From an uncultured Sphingomonadaceae bacterium (GTDB lineage: Bacteria > Pseudomonadota > Alphaproteobacteria > Sphingomonadales > Sphingomonadaceae): 64,000 bases of DNA. A program made the translations under genes and the position numbers. The notes under the pieces are model-generated. The model worked only from the letters and a program-made list of their open reading frames with translations. It ran no database searches and was not told the DNA's origin. Numbering within the stretch: position 1 is the first letter of the stretch; each line of letters opens with the position of its first letter. This document shows, piece after piece, positions 34,576 to 43,294 of this stretch. The DNA is taken from contig CANKZR010000001.1 of assembly GCA_947488625.1 (NCBI GenBank), forward strand, positions 186,001 to 250,000, written 5' to 3'.

Positions 34576-35754
34576 TCAGAAAGTACCGAGCAGCAACAGA
34601 AGCTGCACGAAAAGCGCGACGACGATCCAGATGAAAATGCTCAGGACAAGCAGTCGCCATAGGGCCGAGAAACGACTGATTTCGTAGGTATGGCGCAACT
34701 GCTTGTAAATGTGGACAGGCGGTATGGTCAGGACCGCCAGGGTGCTGAGAGCGCTGGGCACGCCGATCAGGCCAGCGACCGACGCGAGAATAAACAGCAA
34801 GGTCATGAAACTGAGCGAATATGTCACGAAGATCGCGTGATCGTAGGCACGGAAGCGCCTTTTCCAGAAGAACAGTAACCAGACAAACGGGATCGATATC
34901 GGGATCAGTAACCAGGAAAACTTGTAGGCATTCGCCTGCAGCTTGTAGAGCATGAGACTGGGGTTCTCGGTCCACTTGGCGACTTGTTTGTCGATGAACC
35001 CGATACCGGTTCCCTCTCGGGTTTCTTCGGACAGATCGACGCGGACTTCCGGCTCGTCATCACCTTCATCGACCGGGCTTTCGACATCTTCGCCAGTCGA
35101 ACCTGTGACGTCGTCGTCGCCTTGCGCCCCATCGACGAACCCCGCCGCGAAATCTTCCATGATGGTTCGTTCAGCGTCGGGCTCGTTTTCCAGTAACCGC
35201 TCCATTGCGGAGATACGATCTTCCAGTGCGGCGCGCTCGTCCTGCGTCAGATCGCCAGTGGCGAGCATTTCCCTGCTGCGTGCAAGTTCACCCGCCGCGG
35301 TGTCTCGCGCCTCCTCCACGCCGCGTTCGACGACCTCGTCTCCCGATAAGTTGGTCGGTGCAGTGAAGCCCATGATTTGGAACACTGCGAACATCAGAAA
35401 AACGGTGAAAAGGAACAGTGCCATCGGGGAAACGAAGCGCGCCCGTTCGCCCTCGATATACCGCCGCGTCAGCCCGCCCGGTCTGAATGCGAGCAGAGGC
35501 AGGGTACGCCAGAGCTTGCCTTCGAAGTGCAGCGCGCCATGCAGCAGATCGTGCATGAAGGCGGCGATCGTGCGGTGGATATGGCCCTGCTGTCCGCAGG
35601 CATGGCAGTATGCGCCGACAAGGGGCGTGTCGCAGTTGAGACATTTTTCTGGCTGATCGGGATGCGGTTTCTTCGCCCCGGTTTCGGGTTCGAGCGCGCG
35701 GGCAAAAAGACCGCCCTCGCTGGCCGTGCCCAATCCTTCGAAAATATCGCTCAT
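34576..35754 (-). CDS. DUF3667 domain-containing membrane protein
   Basis: A 392-residue protein of the DUF3667 type. It has a zinc-ribbon-like segment CLNCDTPLVGAYCHACGQ (about residues 38-55) followed by HIHRTIAAFMHDLLHG, LWRTLPLLAFRPGGLTRRYIEG, then one transmembrane helix (ALFLFTVFLMFAVFQIMGF), a long acidic middle (about residues 140-240, with DDDVTGSTGEDVESPVDEGDDEP) and three to four more transmembrane helices near the C-terminus. Function unknown. It is divergent from the DUF3072 gene across a 108-bp gap. Confidence 0.85.
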   Translation of the reverse strand: MSDIFEGLGTASEGGLFARALEPETGAKKPHPDQPEKCLNCDTPLVGAYCHACGQQGHIHRTIAAFMHDLLHGALHFEGKLWRTLPLLAFRPGGLTRRYIEGERARFVSPMALFLFTVFLMFAVFQIMGFTAPTNLSGDEVVERGVEEARDTAAGELARSREMLATGDLTQDERAALEDRISAMERLLENEPDAERTIMEDFAAGFVDGAQGDDDVTGSTGEDVESPVDEGDDEPEVRVDLSEETREGTGIGFIDKQVAKWTENPSLMLYKLQANAYKFSWLLIPISIPFVWLLFFWKRRFRAYDHAIFVTYSLSFMTLLFILASVAGLIGVPSALSTLAVLTIPPVHIYKQLRHTYEISRFSALWRLLVLSIFIWIVVALFVQLLLLLGTF

Positions 35755-35862
35755 GTTTTTCCCGCCCGACTGCCCGCCGTGCAGCGTAACCCGCTCGCGC
35801 GCTCAGGTCGAGACGGAACAAAAGGTGATCGCCGAGAGTTAGTCGGAAAAGGAGAATATCGA

Positions 35863-36099
35863 ATGACTGCCGAGACACCCAATGCCCATCCCAAAGCCGA
35901 TCCTGTTTCCAACGCCGAGAAAAAGCCCGAGAACTGGACTACCGGTGATGAACGGATGACGGGCGCACAAGCCAGCTATCTGAAGACCCTTTGCGAAGAG
36001 GCGGGTCAGCCGGAGTCTTACGATCCGCAGATGTCCAAGGCAGACGCGTCGATCCGTATCGACGAGTTGCAGGCGGCTACAGGTCGCGGACAAGACTGA
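35863..36099 (+). CDS. DUF3072 domain-containing protein
   Basis: A 78-residue small hydrophilic protein. A DUF3072-type core MTGAQASYLKTLCEEAGQPESY...SKADASIRIDELQ lies in residues 32-70, with a tail TGRGQD. The N-terminus is rich in Pro, Ala and Lys. The role is unknown. GGAGAATATCG precedes the ATG at 35863; the open frame continues upstream but only as a shadow of the divergent DUF3667 gene. A bidirectional terminator follows. Confidence 0.82.
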   Translation: MTAETPNAHPKADPVSNAEKKPENWTTGDERMTGAQASYLKTLCEEAGQPESYDPQMSKADASIRIDELQAATGRGQD

Positions 36100-36116
36100 A
36101 GCGGGCATTCCAAAGC

Positions 36117-36150
36117 AAAAGGGGCCGCGCCTCGCAGCGCAGCCCCTTTT
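36117..36150. terminator. Bidirectional intrinsic terminator
   Basis: AAAAGGGGC and GCCCCTTTT pair as a 9-bp stem around a 16-nt loop, giving T runs on both strands. It ends the DUF3072 transcript and the convergent rpoZ transcript. Confidence 0.8.
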
Positions 36151-36172
36151 ATCTTGGCTGTGATAAAAGCCG

Positions 36173-36517
36173 TCAGCCGTCGTAATCTGCACCGATTGAC
36201 GTGGAGCGAGTGGGCGCCGCGGCAGACAGGCGCATGGCCTCTGCCGACTGGCTCAGCGAGCCGACCTCATCCGCTTCGTCCTCCTCATCGGGAAGAACGC
36301 GCTGCAGCGACTGAACCAGTGATTCGGACAGATGCTTGGGCTTCACTGTCTGCTCTGCGATCTCGCGCAGGGCGACAACGGGGTTCTTGTCACGGTCACG
36401 ATCGATGGTCATTTCCGCACCGCCCGAAATCTCCCGCGCCCGCTGGGCTGCCAGAAGGACGAGATCGAAACGGTTGGGAACTTTGTCGACGCAATCTTCG
36501 ACTGTAACGCGCGCCAT
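36173..36517 (-). CDS. rpoZ: RNA polymerase subunit omega
   Basis: A 114-residue omega subunit, which assists assembly of beta' into RNA polymerase. The N-terminus [33 protein letters not shown] is the family signature, followed by [13 protein letters not shown]. Residues 65-114 form an acidic and Ser-rich tail typical in alphaproteobacteria. The ATG at 36517 is the conserved start; the frame continues upstream without family similarity. Convergent with the DUF3072 gene and sharing its terminator; the phospholipase-D-type gene lies divergent from it. Confidence 0.96.
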   Translation of the reverse strand: MARVTVEDCVDKVPNRFDLVLLAAQRAREISGGAEMTIDRDRDKNPVVALREIAEQTVKPKHLSESLVQSLQRVLPDEEDEADEVGSLSQSAEAMRLSAAAPTRSTSIGADYDG

Positions 36518-36618
36518 GGGCACTCCGGATAAGCTGGTGTTTCGGAAAGCCTGCCGTCTAGGGGCAGTGCTCCGCCAAGTCAAGGTTTCCCACAGAGGCA
36601 TATGTGCTAACAGGCCGC

Positions 36619-37782
36619 ATGGCCAGCACTACCGATTACCGCGATCCAGCCCCGTTTTCGGCCCAGGCCCAGGACCTGTCGTTTACCTTCTTCCCAGCCG
36701 GCGCGGATCGCAAGGATGCGGTACTGAGAATCATCAACGGCGCGCAAAGCAGCCTGAAAATCGCTTTCTACATTTTCGCCTGCGACGCGGTCGGCGGCGA
36801 GGTGCGTGATGCGCTGGTGGCTGCAGCGCGGCGCGGCGTGGTGGTAACCTTGATTGTCGATGGCTTCGGCTCCGAGGCTGACGACGAATTTTTTGCCGAT
36901 ATGACGGCGGCCGGCGGCACTTTTCTTGTGTTCATGGCTAAATGGTCACGCCGCGCGCTGATCCGCAACCACCAGAAAATCCTTATCGCCGATGATGCGG
37001 TGGCGATGATGGGCGGGTTCAACATCGAAGACGATTATTTCGCTCCACCGCAACAAAACGGCTGGAACGATCTGGGTTTCCGGCTGGAAGGCGAAGTCGT
37101 TGCACGCGTGGCGCAGTGGTTTGCCGAACTGGTGGAATGGGCAGGGGACAGGAAGGCCCAGTTTCACGACATTCGCCGCCGCGTGCGTAATTGGGATGGT
37201 GGGGATGGGCCCGTGCAGGTGCTGATCGGCGGACCGACCAAGGGTCTGTCGAGCTGGGCCAGAAGCGTCACGCTGGATATGGAGGAGGGGGATCGTCTGG
37301 ACATGATGATGGCCTACTTCGCCCCGAACAAGCGCCTGCGCGAATACATTCATCGGATCGCTCGCAAGGGCCAGACAAATCTTTTGCTGGCGGGCAAGAG
37401 TGACAACGCCGCCACTATCGGCGCATCGCGTGCCCTGCACGGCAAGCTTCTGGAAGCGGGTGCGAAGGTTTACGAATTTCAGCCGTGCAAGCTGCACACC
37501 AAGCTGATCGTCCTGGACAATGCCGTGTACCTGGGCAGCGCCAATTTCGACATGCGCAGCCTATATGTGAACCTGGAGATCGTCCTGCGGATCGAGGATG
37601 CCGAACTCGCAGCACGCATGCGCAGCTTCATCCACGATCACTTGCCAGCCAGCCAGCAAGTCACGCGCGAGGTTCATGCACAGCGTGCCACGCTGTGGAC
37701 GAAGGCGAAATGGTGGGCGAGCTGGTTCCTCGTATCGGTGGTGGATTACACCGTTAGCCGAAAGCTCAACCTGGGTCCGTAG
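36619..37782 (+). CDS. Phospholipase D-family protein, cardiolipin synthase type
   Basis: A 387-residue protein with two HKD-type motifs: [25 protein letters not shown] (about residues 116-140) and [22 protein letters not shown] (about residues 293-314). Both carry the H-x-K-x4-D pattern needed for a phosphatidyl-enzyme intermediate. The enzyme makes cardiolipin from phosphatidylglycerol or acts as a phospholipase; the lack of N-terminal transmembrane helices sets it apart from ClsA. The start is ATG at 36619, with a GTG at 36604 as alternative. A basic, hydrophobic C-terminus ([18 protein letters not shown]) may bind the membrane. Confidence 0.87.
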   Translation: MASTTDYRDPAPFSAQAQDLSFTFFPAGADRKDAVLRIINGAQSSLKIAFYIFACDAVGGEVRDALVAAARRGVVVTLIVDGFGSEADDEFFADMTAAGGTFLVFMAKWSRRALIRNHQKILIADDAVAMMGGFNIEDDYFAPPQQNGWNDLGFRLEGEVVARVAQWFAELVEWAGDRKAQFHDIRRRVRNWDGGDGPVQVLIGGPTKGLSSWARSVTLDMEEGDRLDMMMAYFAPNKRLREYIHRIARKGQTNLLLAGKSDNAATIGASRALHGKLLEAGAKVYEFQPCKLHTKLIVLDNAVYLGSANFDMRSLYVNLEIVLRIEDAELAARMRSFIHDHLPASQQVTREVHAQRATLWTKAKWWASWFLVSVVDYTVSRKLNLGP

Positions 37783-37859
37783 GATAGCGGTCCTCTCGAG
37801 GCACGCGGCGGCATCCGGGCAGTCCGTTGCGCAAAGCAGGGTGCCAGCGCCGCTACTGC

Positions 37860-38309
37860 TCAGACGAAGTGAAGAAAAACCCACTCGGCAATGAGAGCAG
37901 GTTTGTCCTCACCCTCGATCTCCACAGTCGCCTCGACCACCTGCTGCCATTGAGCAGGCTGCCTTTCCGTTAGCGCCAGAAGCTTGAAATGCGCGCGCAC
38001 CCTTTTGCCGGAACGGACCGGAGCGAGGAAGCGCAGATTGTCCAGCCCGTAGTTGACCGACATTTGCACATCGGTACCCACACCAATACCGGCGGACTCA
38101 CTCATGGCCGAAAGCAGCGACAAGGTCAGGAACCCGTGTGCGATCGTACCGCCGAAAGGTGTGTTCTTCGCGCGTTCCGGGTCAGTATGAATGAACTGAT
38201 GGTCTTCGGTTGTGGCAGCAAACTGATCGATCCGGGACTGGTCCACAACGAACCAGTCCGACGTCCCGATCACCTCGCCGATACGGTCAGCCAGCGTCTC
38301 GAATGTCAT
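37860..38309 (-). CDS. MaoC-family enoyl-CoA hydratase
   Basis: A 149-residue single hot-dog MaoC protein with catalytic Asp and His in DQFAATTEDHQFIHTDPERA (about residues 28-47) and GGTIAHGFLTLSLL. It is a paralogue of the hydratase at 22334-22807. AAGGTAACAG precedes the ATG at 38309. It lies downstream of the class II aldolase gene (95-bp gap with a weak hairpin at 38340-38361), so the two could share a transcript. The substrate is unknown; a function in a fatty acid or steroid-type beta-oxidation is possible. Confidence 0.9.
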   Translation of the reverse strand: MTFETLADRIGEVIGTSDWFVVDQSRIDQFAATTEDHQFIHTDPERAKNTPFGGTIAHGFLTLSLLSAMSESAGIGVGTDVQMSVNYGLDNLRFLAPVRSGKRVRAHFKLLALTERQPAQWQQVVEATVEIEGEDKPALIAEWVFLHFV

Positions 38310-38404
38310 CTGTTACCTTCAGTGATGTTCCATAAAAGTAAGCAAGCCGAGATCCTTGCTTGCAACGCCTACCCCCCTGGCCGCCGCGGTCATGTTCACA
38401 AAGC

Positions 38405-39211
38405 TCATGCTCCGCGCCTCTCGATTGAATTTGCCGCCTGCTCGCCAAGAACCCGCGGATCGAGGCGGATTTCGCGGCGCGCCATCGCTTCCCAAAGGAA
38501 CGGGAAACCCAGATCATCCGACATCTGGACGACGCGCAGCGTCTCTGGATCGGTGATGGGCTGACCGCCGCCCAGCGTTTCGACATGCCACGCAAGTCGG
38601 CAACGATGTTCCAGCGTGATGGCGCGAAGATGGGCCTGACGAATATCCTTTCCGACCACGAACACACCGTGGTTTTTCAGGATCGCCCACTTTTCATCGC
38701 CGAGCGCCGCAGCGGCGGCCTCGGCCTCCGATGCACCATCGACCGTGCCGGCGTATTCATCATAGTAGATCGGATCGCCTTCGACCTGGCCAGACGTCTG
38801 GTCATACACGGGCGGAACGCGGCCCGAAGCCGACCAGATCAGTCCCCAACGGGAATGGTTGTGAAGGACCACTTTCAGGTCATGACGGCGTTGATGCACC
38901 TTCAGGTGGAGGCCAATCGCGGGGGTGACGTTCCATTCACCCTCGACCACGGCGCCTGTATTGTCGACCCGGATGACATCATCGGCGGTGATCTCGTCCC
39001 AGGTCAGTTCCCACGGGTTGACCAGGAACGTCCCATCAGGCTGCGCCAGGGTGATGTGCCCGGCGATATGGTCATCATATCCTTCACGGTGCAGCGCACG
39101 GGCAAGCAGGGCAAGCTCCTGCCGCGCAGACAATTCGGGAAGCAACGCATGGCGGCCCGGCAAAGGCGCGAGCTTTTCCATCATCGGATTACTTCGTTTG
39201 GGCATTTCCAT
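38405..39211 (-). CDS. Class II aldolase/adducin family protein
   Basis: A 268-residue zinc-dependent aldolase/epimerase-like protein (FucA/AraD/adducin group). Metal ligands expected in HNHSRWG (about residues 117-123) and a later His in KNHGVFVVG (about residue 182) are present, as is GHITLAQPDGTFLVNP. The family includes fuculose-phosphate aldolases, ribulose-5-phosphate epimerases and steroid or hydroxy-acid associated aldolases; the substrate is not readable. AAGGGA lies 7 nt before the ATG at 39211; a nearby Met at residue 3 is an alternative. It precedes a MaoC hydratase gene, so a CoA substrate pathway is possible. Confidence 0.85.
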   Translation of the reverse strand: MEMPKRSNPMMEKLAPLPGRHALLPELSARQELALLARALHREGYDDHIAGHITLAQPDGTFLVNPWELTWDEITADDVIRVDNTGAVVEGEWNVTPAIGLHLKVHQRRHDLKVVLHNHSRWGLIWSASGRVPPVYDQTSGQVEGDPIYYDEYAGTVDGASEAEAAAAALGDEKWAILKNHGVFVVGKDIRQAHLRAITLEHRCRLAWHVETLGGGQPITDPETLRVVQMSDDLGFPFLWEAMARREIRLDPRVLGEQAANSIERRGA

Positions 39212-39338
39212 CGCGCATTCCCTTCAAACCGATCGCTTCGCATCAGTCTTGCGCGCGAACAGACATCCGACCCGCGATCACTGTTTCCTCACGATAGTCG
39301 CAATACGCCATCCCGCATGTCGGACCTGCTTCGCACCC

Positions 39339-40859
39339 TTATTCGAACCCGTAGTCGGAATAGTCCTTCATGTTGGGTGAGGTGAACTTGGTGAACTCGC
39401 TCTGGAACAGCAGCGGCACGTTACCGGTAGAACCGTGGCGCTGCTTGGCGACGATCAGCGTGGCCTTGTTGCGCAGCTCCAGATAGCGGTCTTCCCAGGT
39501 CCGGTACTTTTCCTTGTCAGCCTCGGAACTGGTTTCGCTCGGCATGTCGGGGCGCAGCGACTCATGGTAATAATCCGCACGAAAGATGAACCACACCATG
39601 TCGGCGTCCTGCTCGATCGAACCCGATTCGCGCAGGTCCGAAAGCATCGGACGCTTGTCTTCGCGTTGCTCCACTGCACGGCTGAGCTGGGAAAGCGCGA
39701 TCACCGGCACCTGCAATTCCTTGGCCAGCGTCTTCAGGCCACGGCTGATCTCCGAAATTTCGTTCACGCGGTTATCGCTGGCGCGGCCCGAACCTTGCAG
39801 CAGTTGCAGGTAGTCGACCACGATCAGCCCGATGTCGTGTCGCCGCTTCAGCCGCCTCGCACGGGTGCGCAGGGCGGATATGGAAAGTGCAGGCGTGTCA
39901 TCGATATACAGCGGAAGTTCCGCCAGCTTCTGTGCCGCATAGGACAGTTTCTGAAATTCGTCGCGCTTCAAGCTGCCCGAGCGCAGGGCTTCGGAAGAAA
40001 TCTCCGCCTGCTCTGCCAGGATACGCGTGGCCAGCTGGTCCGCGCTCATTTCCAGACTGAAGAAGGCGGCGGGCGCGCCATAGTTGTGGGGGCCGCCGTC
40101 ACGCTGGAACTTCAGGTGCTCCTCCGCGCAGTTGAAGGCGATGTTCATCGCGAGGGACGACTTGCCCATGCCGGGGCGACCGGCAAGAATCACGAGGTCT
40201 GAATTGTGCAGGCCCGCGGTCTTGTTATCGATTGTCTCGAGGCCGGTGGTCTTGCCCGACAGCTTGCCGCCGGAATTCATCGCGGCTTCGACGAGCCTGA
40301 TCGCTTCCATCGAGGCGCTGCGGAAGGCAACGCCCGCTTTCTCGCTGGTGGCGCCTTCGGCCACTTCGAACAGGCGGGCTTCGGCCTGTTCGATCTGCCG
40401 CTGCGGCTCCACCTCCTCCGACGTGTCGAGCGCGCCTTCCACGAGGCTGCGGCCAACGCCCACGAGTTCGCGAAGCAGGGCCAGGTCGTAGATCTGCTTT
40501 GCCAGTTCGCGCGGGGCCAGCAGTCCCTGCCCGTCGGCTGTAAGCTGCGCCAGATAGCCTGTGCCACCCAATTCTGCCAACGCCTCGTCGCCTTCGAAAT
40601 AGGGTTTGAGGGTGACTGGTGTGACCACCATCTGACGGTCCACCAGGGTCAGCACGCGTTCGAAGATGCGCCCGTGGATCGGCGCAAAGAAATGGCCTGC
40701 GCGCAGTTCTATCGGCAACTCCTCCAGAACCCTGTTATCGATCAGAACCGCGCCCAGGAACGCCGCCTCGGCCTCCAGGTTGGCGGGCAGCGTGCGGCCT
40801 TGTTCGGCAGGTTTGTTTTCAGCGGCGGCAGAGCGGGTCAGCAGGTCTTGATCGGGCAT
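39339..40859 (-). CDS. dnaB: Replicative DNA helicase
   Basis: A 506-residue DnaB helicase, the hexameric motor of the replisome. The N-terminal domain begins TLPANLEAEAAFLGAVLIDNR (about residues 23-43), and the RecA-type C-domain has Walker A AGRPGMGKSSLAMNIA (about residue 225), IGLIVVDYLQLLQGSGR (Walker B), ALSQLSRAVEQREDKRPMLSDLRESGSIEQDAD and the C-terminal KQRHGSTGNVPLLFQSEFTKF. All motifs are present. The ATG at 40859 (MPDQDLLTRS) is preferred; the longer open frame extends upstream without family similarity. It diverges from the UPF0262 gene across about 150 bp. Confidence 0.97.
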   Translation of the reverse strand: MPDQDLLTRSAAAENKPAEQGRTLPANLEAEAAFLGAVLIDNRVLEELPIELRAGHFFAPIHGRIFERVLTLVDRQMVVTPVTLKPYFEGDEALAELGGTGYLAQLTADGQGLLAPRELAKQIYDLALLRELVGVGRSLVEGALDTSEEVEPQRQIEQAEARLFEVAEGATSEKAGVAFRSASMEAIRLVEAAMNSGGKLSGKTTGLETIDNKTAGLHNSDLVILAGRPGMGKSSLAMNIAFNCAEEHLKFQRDGGPHNYGAPAAFFSLEMSADQLATRILAEQAEISSEALRSGSLKRDEFQKLSYAAQKLAELPLYIDDTPALSISALRTRARRLKRRHDIGLIVVDYLQLLQGSGRASDNRVNEISEISRGLKTLAKELQVPVIALSQLSRAVEQREDKRPMLSDLRESGSIEQDADMVWFIFRADYYHESLRPDMPSETSSEADKEKYRTWEDRYLELRNKATLIVAKQRHGSTGNVPLLFQSEFTKFTSPNMKDYSDYGFE

Positions 40860-41007
40860 GCCAGCGTGATGGGCGTGTGCGGAGATTATCGCAAGATTGA
40901 CAAGGCCAAACTTGCGCTCGCCGGCCTGTGGATAGTGGGGAGAATGTTCGCCGAGACTGCTATTGCCATTGAATGCAGCGGCTCGCTGGGGCAGGAGGGC
41001 AGCGACC

Positions 41008-41499
41008 ATGGAGCAGGACACCGCCAACCGTATCGAGGCCATCACGCTTGACGAGGCGACCGTCATCGCGCGCAGCGACGATATCGAGAAAGAGCGTGAA
41101 GTGGCGTTGCGAGACCTGGTGGAAGACAATTTCTTTCGCCCCATCCGTGCGACCGGTGAGGGCCACGCAGGGCCGTGGCACGTGCACCTGGAAGTGGTGG
41201 AAGGAATGCTGGCCTGGCATCTGCGCGATGCAGGTGGGACAGAAGCGGGCACCATCGGTCTTGGCATGGCGCGCATGCGGCGCGCCGTCCGCGATTATTT
41301 CGCCATTTGCGATAGCTATTACAAAGCCTTGCGCCGCGCCTCCGCGCAGGAGATCGAAACCATCGATATGGCGAGGCGGGGCATCCACGATCGTGGCACG
41401 CGCCATCTGCTGGATGCGCTGGAAGGCAAGGTGGAAACCGATTTCGAAACTGCACGGCGGCTTTTCACCTTGATCTGCGTGCTGCATATCAAGGGCTGA
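41008..41499 (+). CDS. UPF0262 family protein
   Basis: A 163-residue protein of the alphaproteobacterial UPF0262 family. Signature segments: RIEAITLDEATVIARSDDIEKEREVALRDLVEDNFF (about residues 8-43), FAICDSYYKAL near residue 107, IETIDMARRGIHDRGTRHLLDALEGK and a conserved end DFETARRLFTLICVLHIKG. The function is unknown; it occurs in many alphaproteobacteria as a single copy. The ATG at 41008 is preceded by AGGAGGG at 8 nt; a start at 40963 has none. It is followed 18 bp later by the GH25-like gene. Confidence 0.9.
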   Translation: MEQDTANRIEAITLDEATVIARSDDIEKEREVALRDLVEDNFFRPIRATGEGHAGPWHVHLEVVEGMLAWHLRDAGGTEAGTIGLGMARMRRAVRDYFAICDSYYKALRRASAQEIETIDMARRGIHDRGTRHLLDALEGKVETDFETARRLFTLICVLHIKG

Positions 41500-41517
41500 T
41501 TCGAATTTCGGGATTTC

Positions 41518-42216
41518 ATGGGTCGAACGCGTAAAACCGTATGGCGCTGGCGTATCGTCGCGCTGTTGCTGCTCGCCGCGCTGGTGGCGGGCGGCTATGG
41601 CTGGTGGCGTGCCATCGGCTGGGTGCCGCTACGCGCCGAGTATCCGATGCAGGGTGCCCTTGTGGGCGCGGGCGATGGCGCGGTAGATTTCAACGCTTTG
41701 CGCGCAACCGGTGCGGATTTCGTATATCTTGAAGCGAGCGATGGCGCGCGCGGACGCGATGCGCAATTTGCCCGCAACCTGGCGTTGGTGACCGACGCGA
41801 AGTTGCCGCATGGTGCGGTGCATGCTTACGACCCCTGCGTTCCGGCACAGCGACAGGCGGCCAATTTCGTTACCATCGTGCCGCGCGATCCCACGCTTTT
41901 ACCGCCCGCTATCGCGCTGGACAGGTTGGCGAGCACCTGCGGTGACCCTATCATTGAGGCGGCGCTGGAAAGCGAACTGACCACGTTCATCAACCAGGTC
42001 GAAGGGCACGCAGGCCAACCGGTCGTGCTGAAGATCAGTCCCGCGTTCGAGGCTGAGCATGATATCGCAATCCGGATAGAGCGCAATTTGTGGCTCGACC
42101 GCGATTTCTTGCAGCCCGATTACGCAGGCAGGCCGTGGACCTTGTGGACCGCCACCACGCACCTGCATGGCGAGGGTAGCGACGGTCCGCTACGCTGGGT
42201 GGTGGTGCAGCCCTAG
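41518..42216 (+). CDS. GH25-fold (lysozyme-like) membrane-anchored protein, catalytic residues degenerate
   Basis: A 232-residue protein: a signal-anchor helix (VWRWRIVALLLLAALVAGGYGWW, residues 8-30) followed by a domain arranged like glycoside hydrolase family 25 (Cpl-1/lysozyme M1). Matching parts include GAVDFNALRATGADFVYLEASDG (family: DF/W..., FVYIKATEG), a PHGAVHAYDPCVPAQRQAANF strand and the final AGRPWTLWTATTHLHG. The usual acidic residues are not conserved: the first Asp (GxDVSxxQG) reads LVGAGDG and the DxE motif reads LDR, so hydrolase activity is doubtful. No ribosome-binding site is obvious. It lies 18 bp after UPF0262. Confidence 0.7.
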   Translation: MGRTRKTVWRWRIVALLLLAALVAGGYGWWRAIGWVPLRAEYPMQGALVGAGDGAVDFNALRATGADFVYLEASDGARGRDAQFARNLALVTDAKLPHGAVHAYDPCVPAQRQAANFVTIVPRDPTLLPPAIALDRLASTCGDPIIEAALESELTTFINQVEGHAGQPVVLKISPAFEAEHDIAIRIERNLWLDRDFLQPDYAGRPWTLWTATTHLHGEGSDGPLRWVVVQP

Positions 42217-42236
42217 ACGTCTGCCTCCAGGCAATA

Positions 42237-43217
42237 TCAACCTTCGTCCGGACCCTGGCAGAGAGTGGCGCGAACGGCGCGGTGATCCGATCCGTTGTCC
42301 GGCATGATCGTGAAGTCACGCAGGTCGAGGCTGCCGCGCAGCATGATCTGGTCCAGCGGCCAACCGAGCGCGGTCAGATTACCGGGAAAGGTGGGGTAGG
42401 TGCCGCGTCCGATCCGAGGATCGCGCCAGTTACCTTCTTCGCGGAACCGGGTGGTCGTGCGCGACCATGGCACGTCGTTGAAGTCACCCATGACCAGGCT
42501 ATCGGGATTGTTGCCCGGTGTTCGCGTGCCGGCCCTCACGATATTACGGTCGCGTTCCCCGGTGTTCCAGTCGGGCAAGGGTGGCTTTGGGTGAAGTCCG
42601 ATGAATTCGAAGTTCTCGCCGTTGGGGAGATTGATCGTGGCATAGAGCGTCGGCGTATCGCGGTGTGTATTTTCCACCAGCCGGGCGTCGGCAACCGGCA
42701 GGCGGCTGGCAAATACCATCCCGAAGGCGTGTGGCTGGGGTTCTGTAAGCGTGTAGGGGTAATCGTCCAGCGTGCCCTGCAATTGATCGATCCAGTTCTG
42801 ATCGGTTTCCATCAGCAGCAGAAGGTCTGGCGACACTTCCTCGATCTGTGCTGCCACCTCGGCGAACCCGGTGTTCTTGACTTTCACGTTCACTGAAAGC
42901 GCAGTGAAACATTGCGCGATTTGCGCCTCGTTCGCGGCAATGGTCTCTATCTCTTCACCGGCCAGTACGGAATAGGGCCAGATGCGCCATGTGTTTACCA
43001 GAGCGGTCAGACCAAACAGGGCCACAGCCAGCCAGCGGCCCTTGCCGTTAAGCACCAGCGCAAACAGGCCGAGCAGTACCGCGAGATAGGCAAGGGGTTC
43101 TCTAACAAGGTCGACAGTTCGCACCAGCCAGAAATCCGTCGGCCACAGCGAGACGAGTGTGACCACAAAGGCCAGGACGGCTATGACTGTAAGCGTGATG
43201 GCAAAGAAACGGCGCAC
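42237..43217 (-). CDS. Endonuclease/exonuclease/phosphatase family protein, membrane-anchored
   Basis: A 326-residue protein. The N-terminus has about three transmembrane helices (residues 5-25, 35-60, 62-80), the remainder is an EEP-family hydrolase: LLLMETDQNWID (about residues 135-146), the catalytic histidine region FIGLHPKPPLP (about 205-215), VMGDFNDVPWS (about residues 244-254) and the end motif GSDHRAVRATL. All key residues (Glu, Asp/Asn pair, Asp-His) are intact. Members cleave phosphodiesters in DNA or lipids, or act on cyclic dinucleotides or inositol phosphates; a periplasmic catalytic side is likely. The substrate is not evident. It is convergent with the gene at 41518. Confidence 0.85.
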   Translation of the reverse strand: MRRFFAITLTVIAVLAFVVTLVSLWPTDFWLVRTVDLVREPLAYLAVLLGLFALVLNGKGRWLAVALFGLTALVNTWRIWPYSVLAGEEIETIAANEAQIAQCFTALSVNVKVKNTGFAEVAAQIEEVSPDLLLLMETDQNWIDQLQGTLDDYPYTLTEPQPHAFGMVFASRLPVADARLVENTHRDTPTLYATINLPNGENFEFIGLHPKPPLPDWNTGERDRNIVRAGTRTPGNNPDSLVMGDFNDVPWSRTTTRFREEGNWRDPRIGRGTYPTFPGNLTALGWPLDQIMLRGSLDLRDFTIMPDNGSDHRAVRATLCQGPDEG

Positions 43218-43294
43218 TGTATCCCCCCGGAGTTTGTTATCCTTTCAACTACGCGGAAAACCCCGCAGGTGTTCCTGAACGGCGCCGATGCGCG

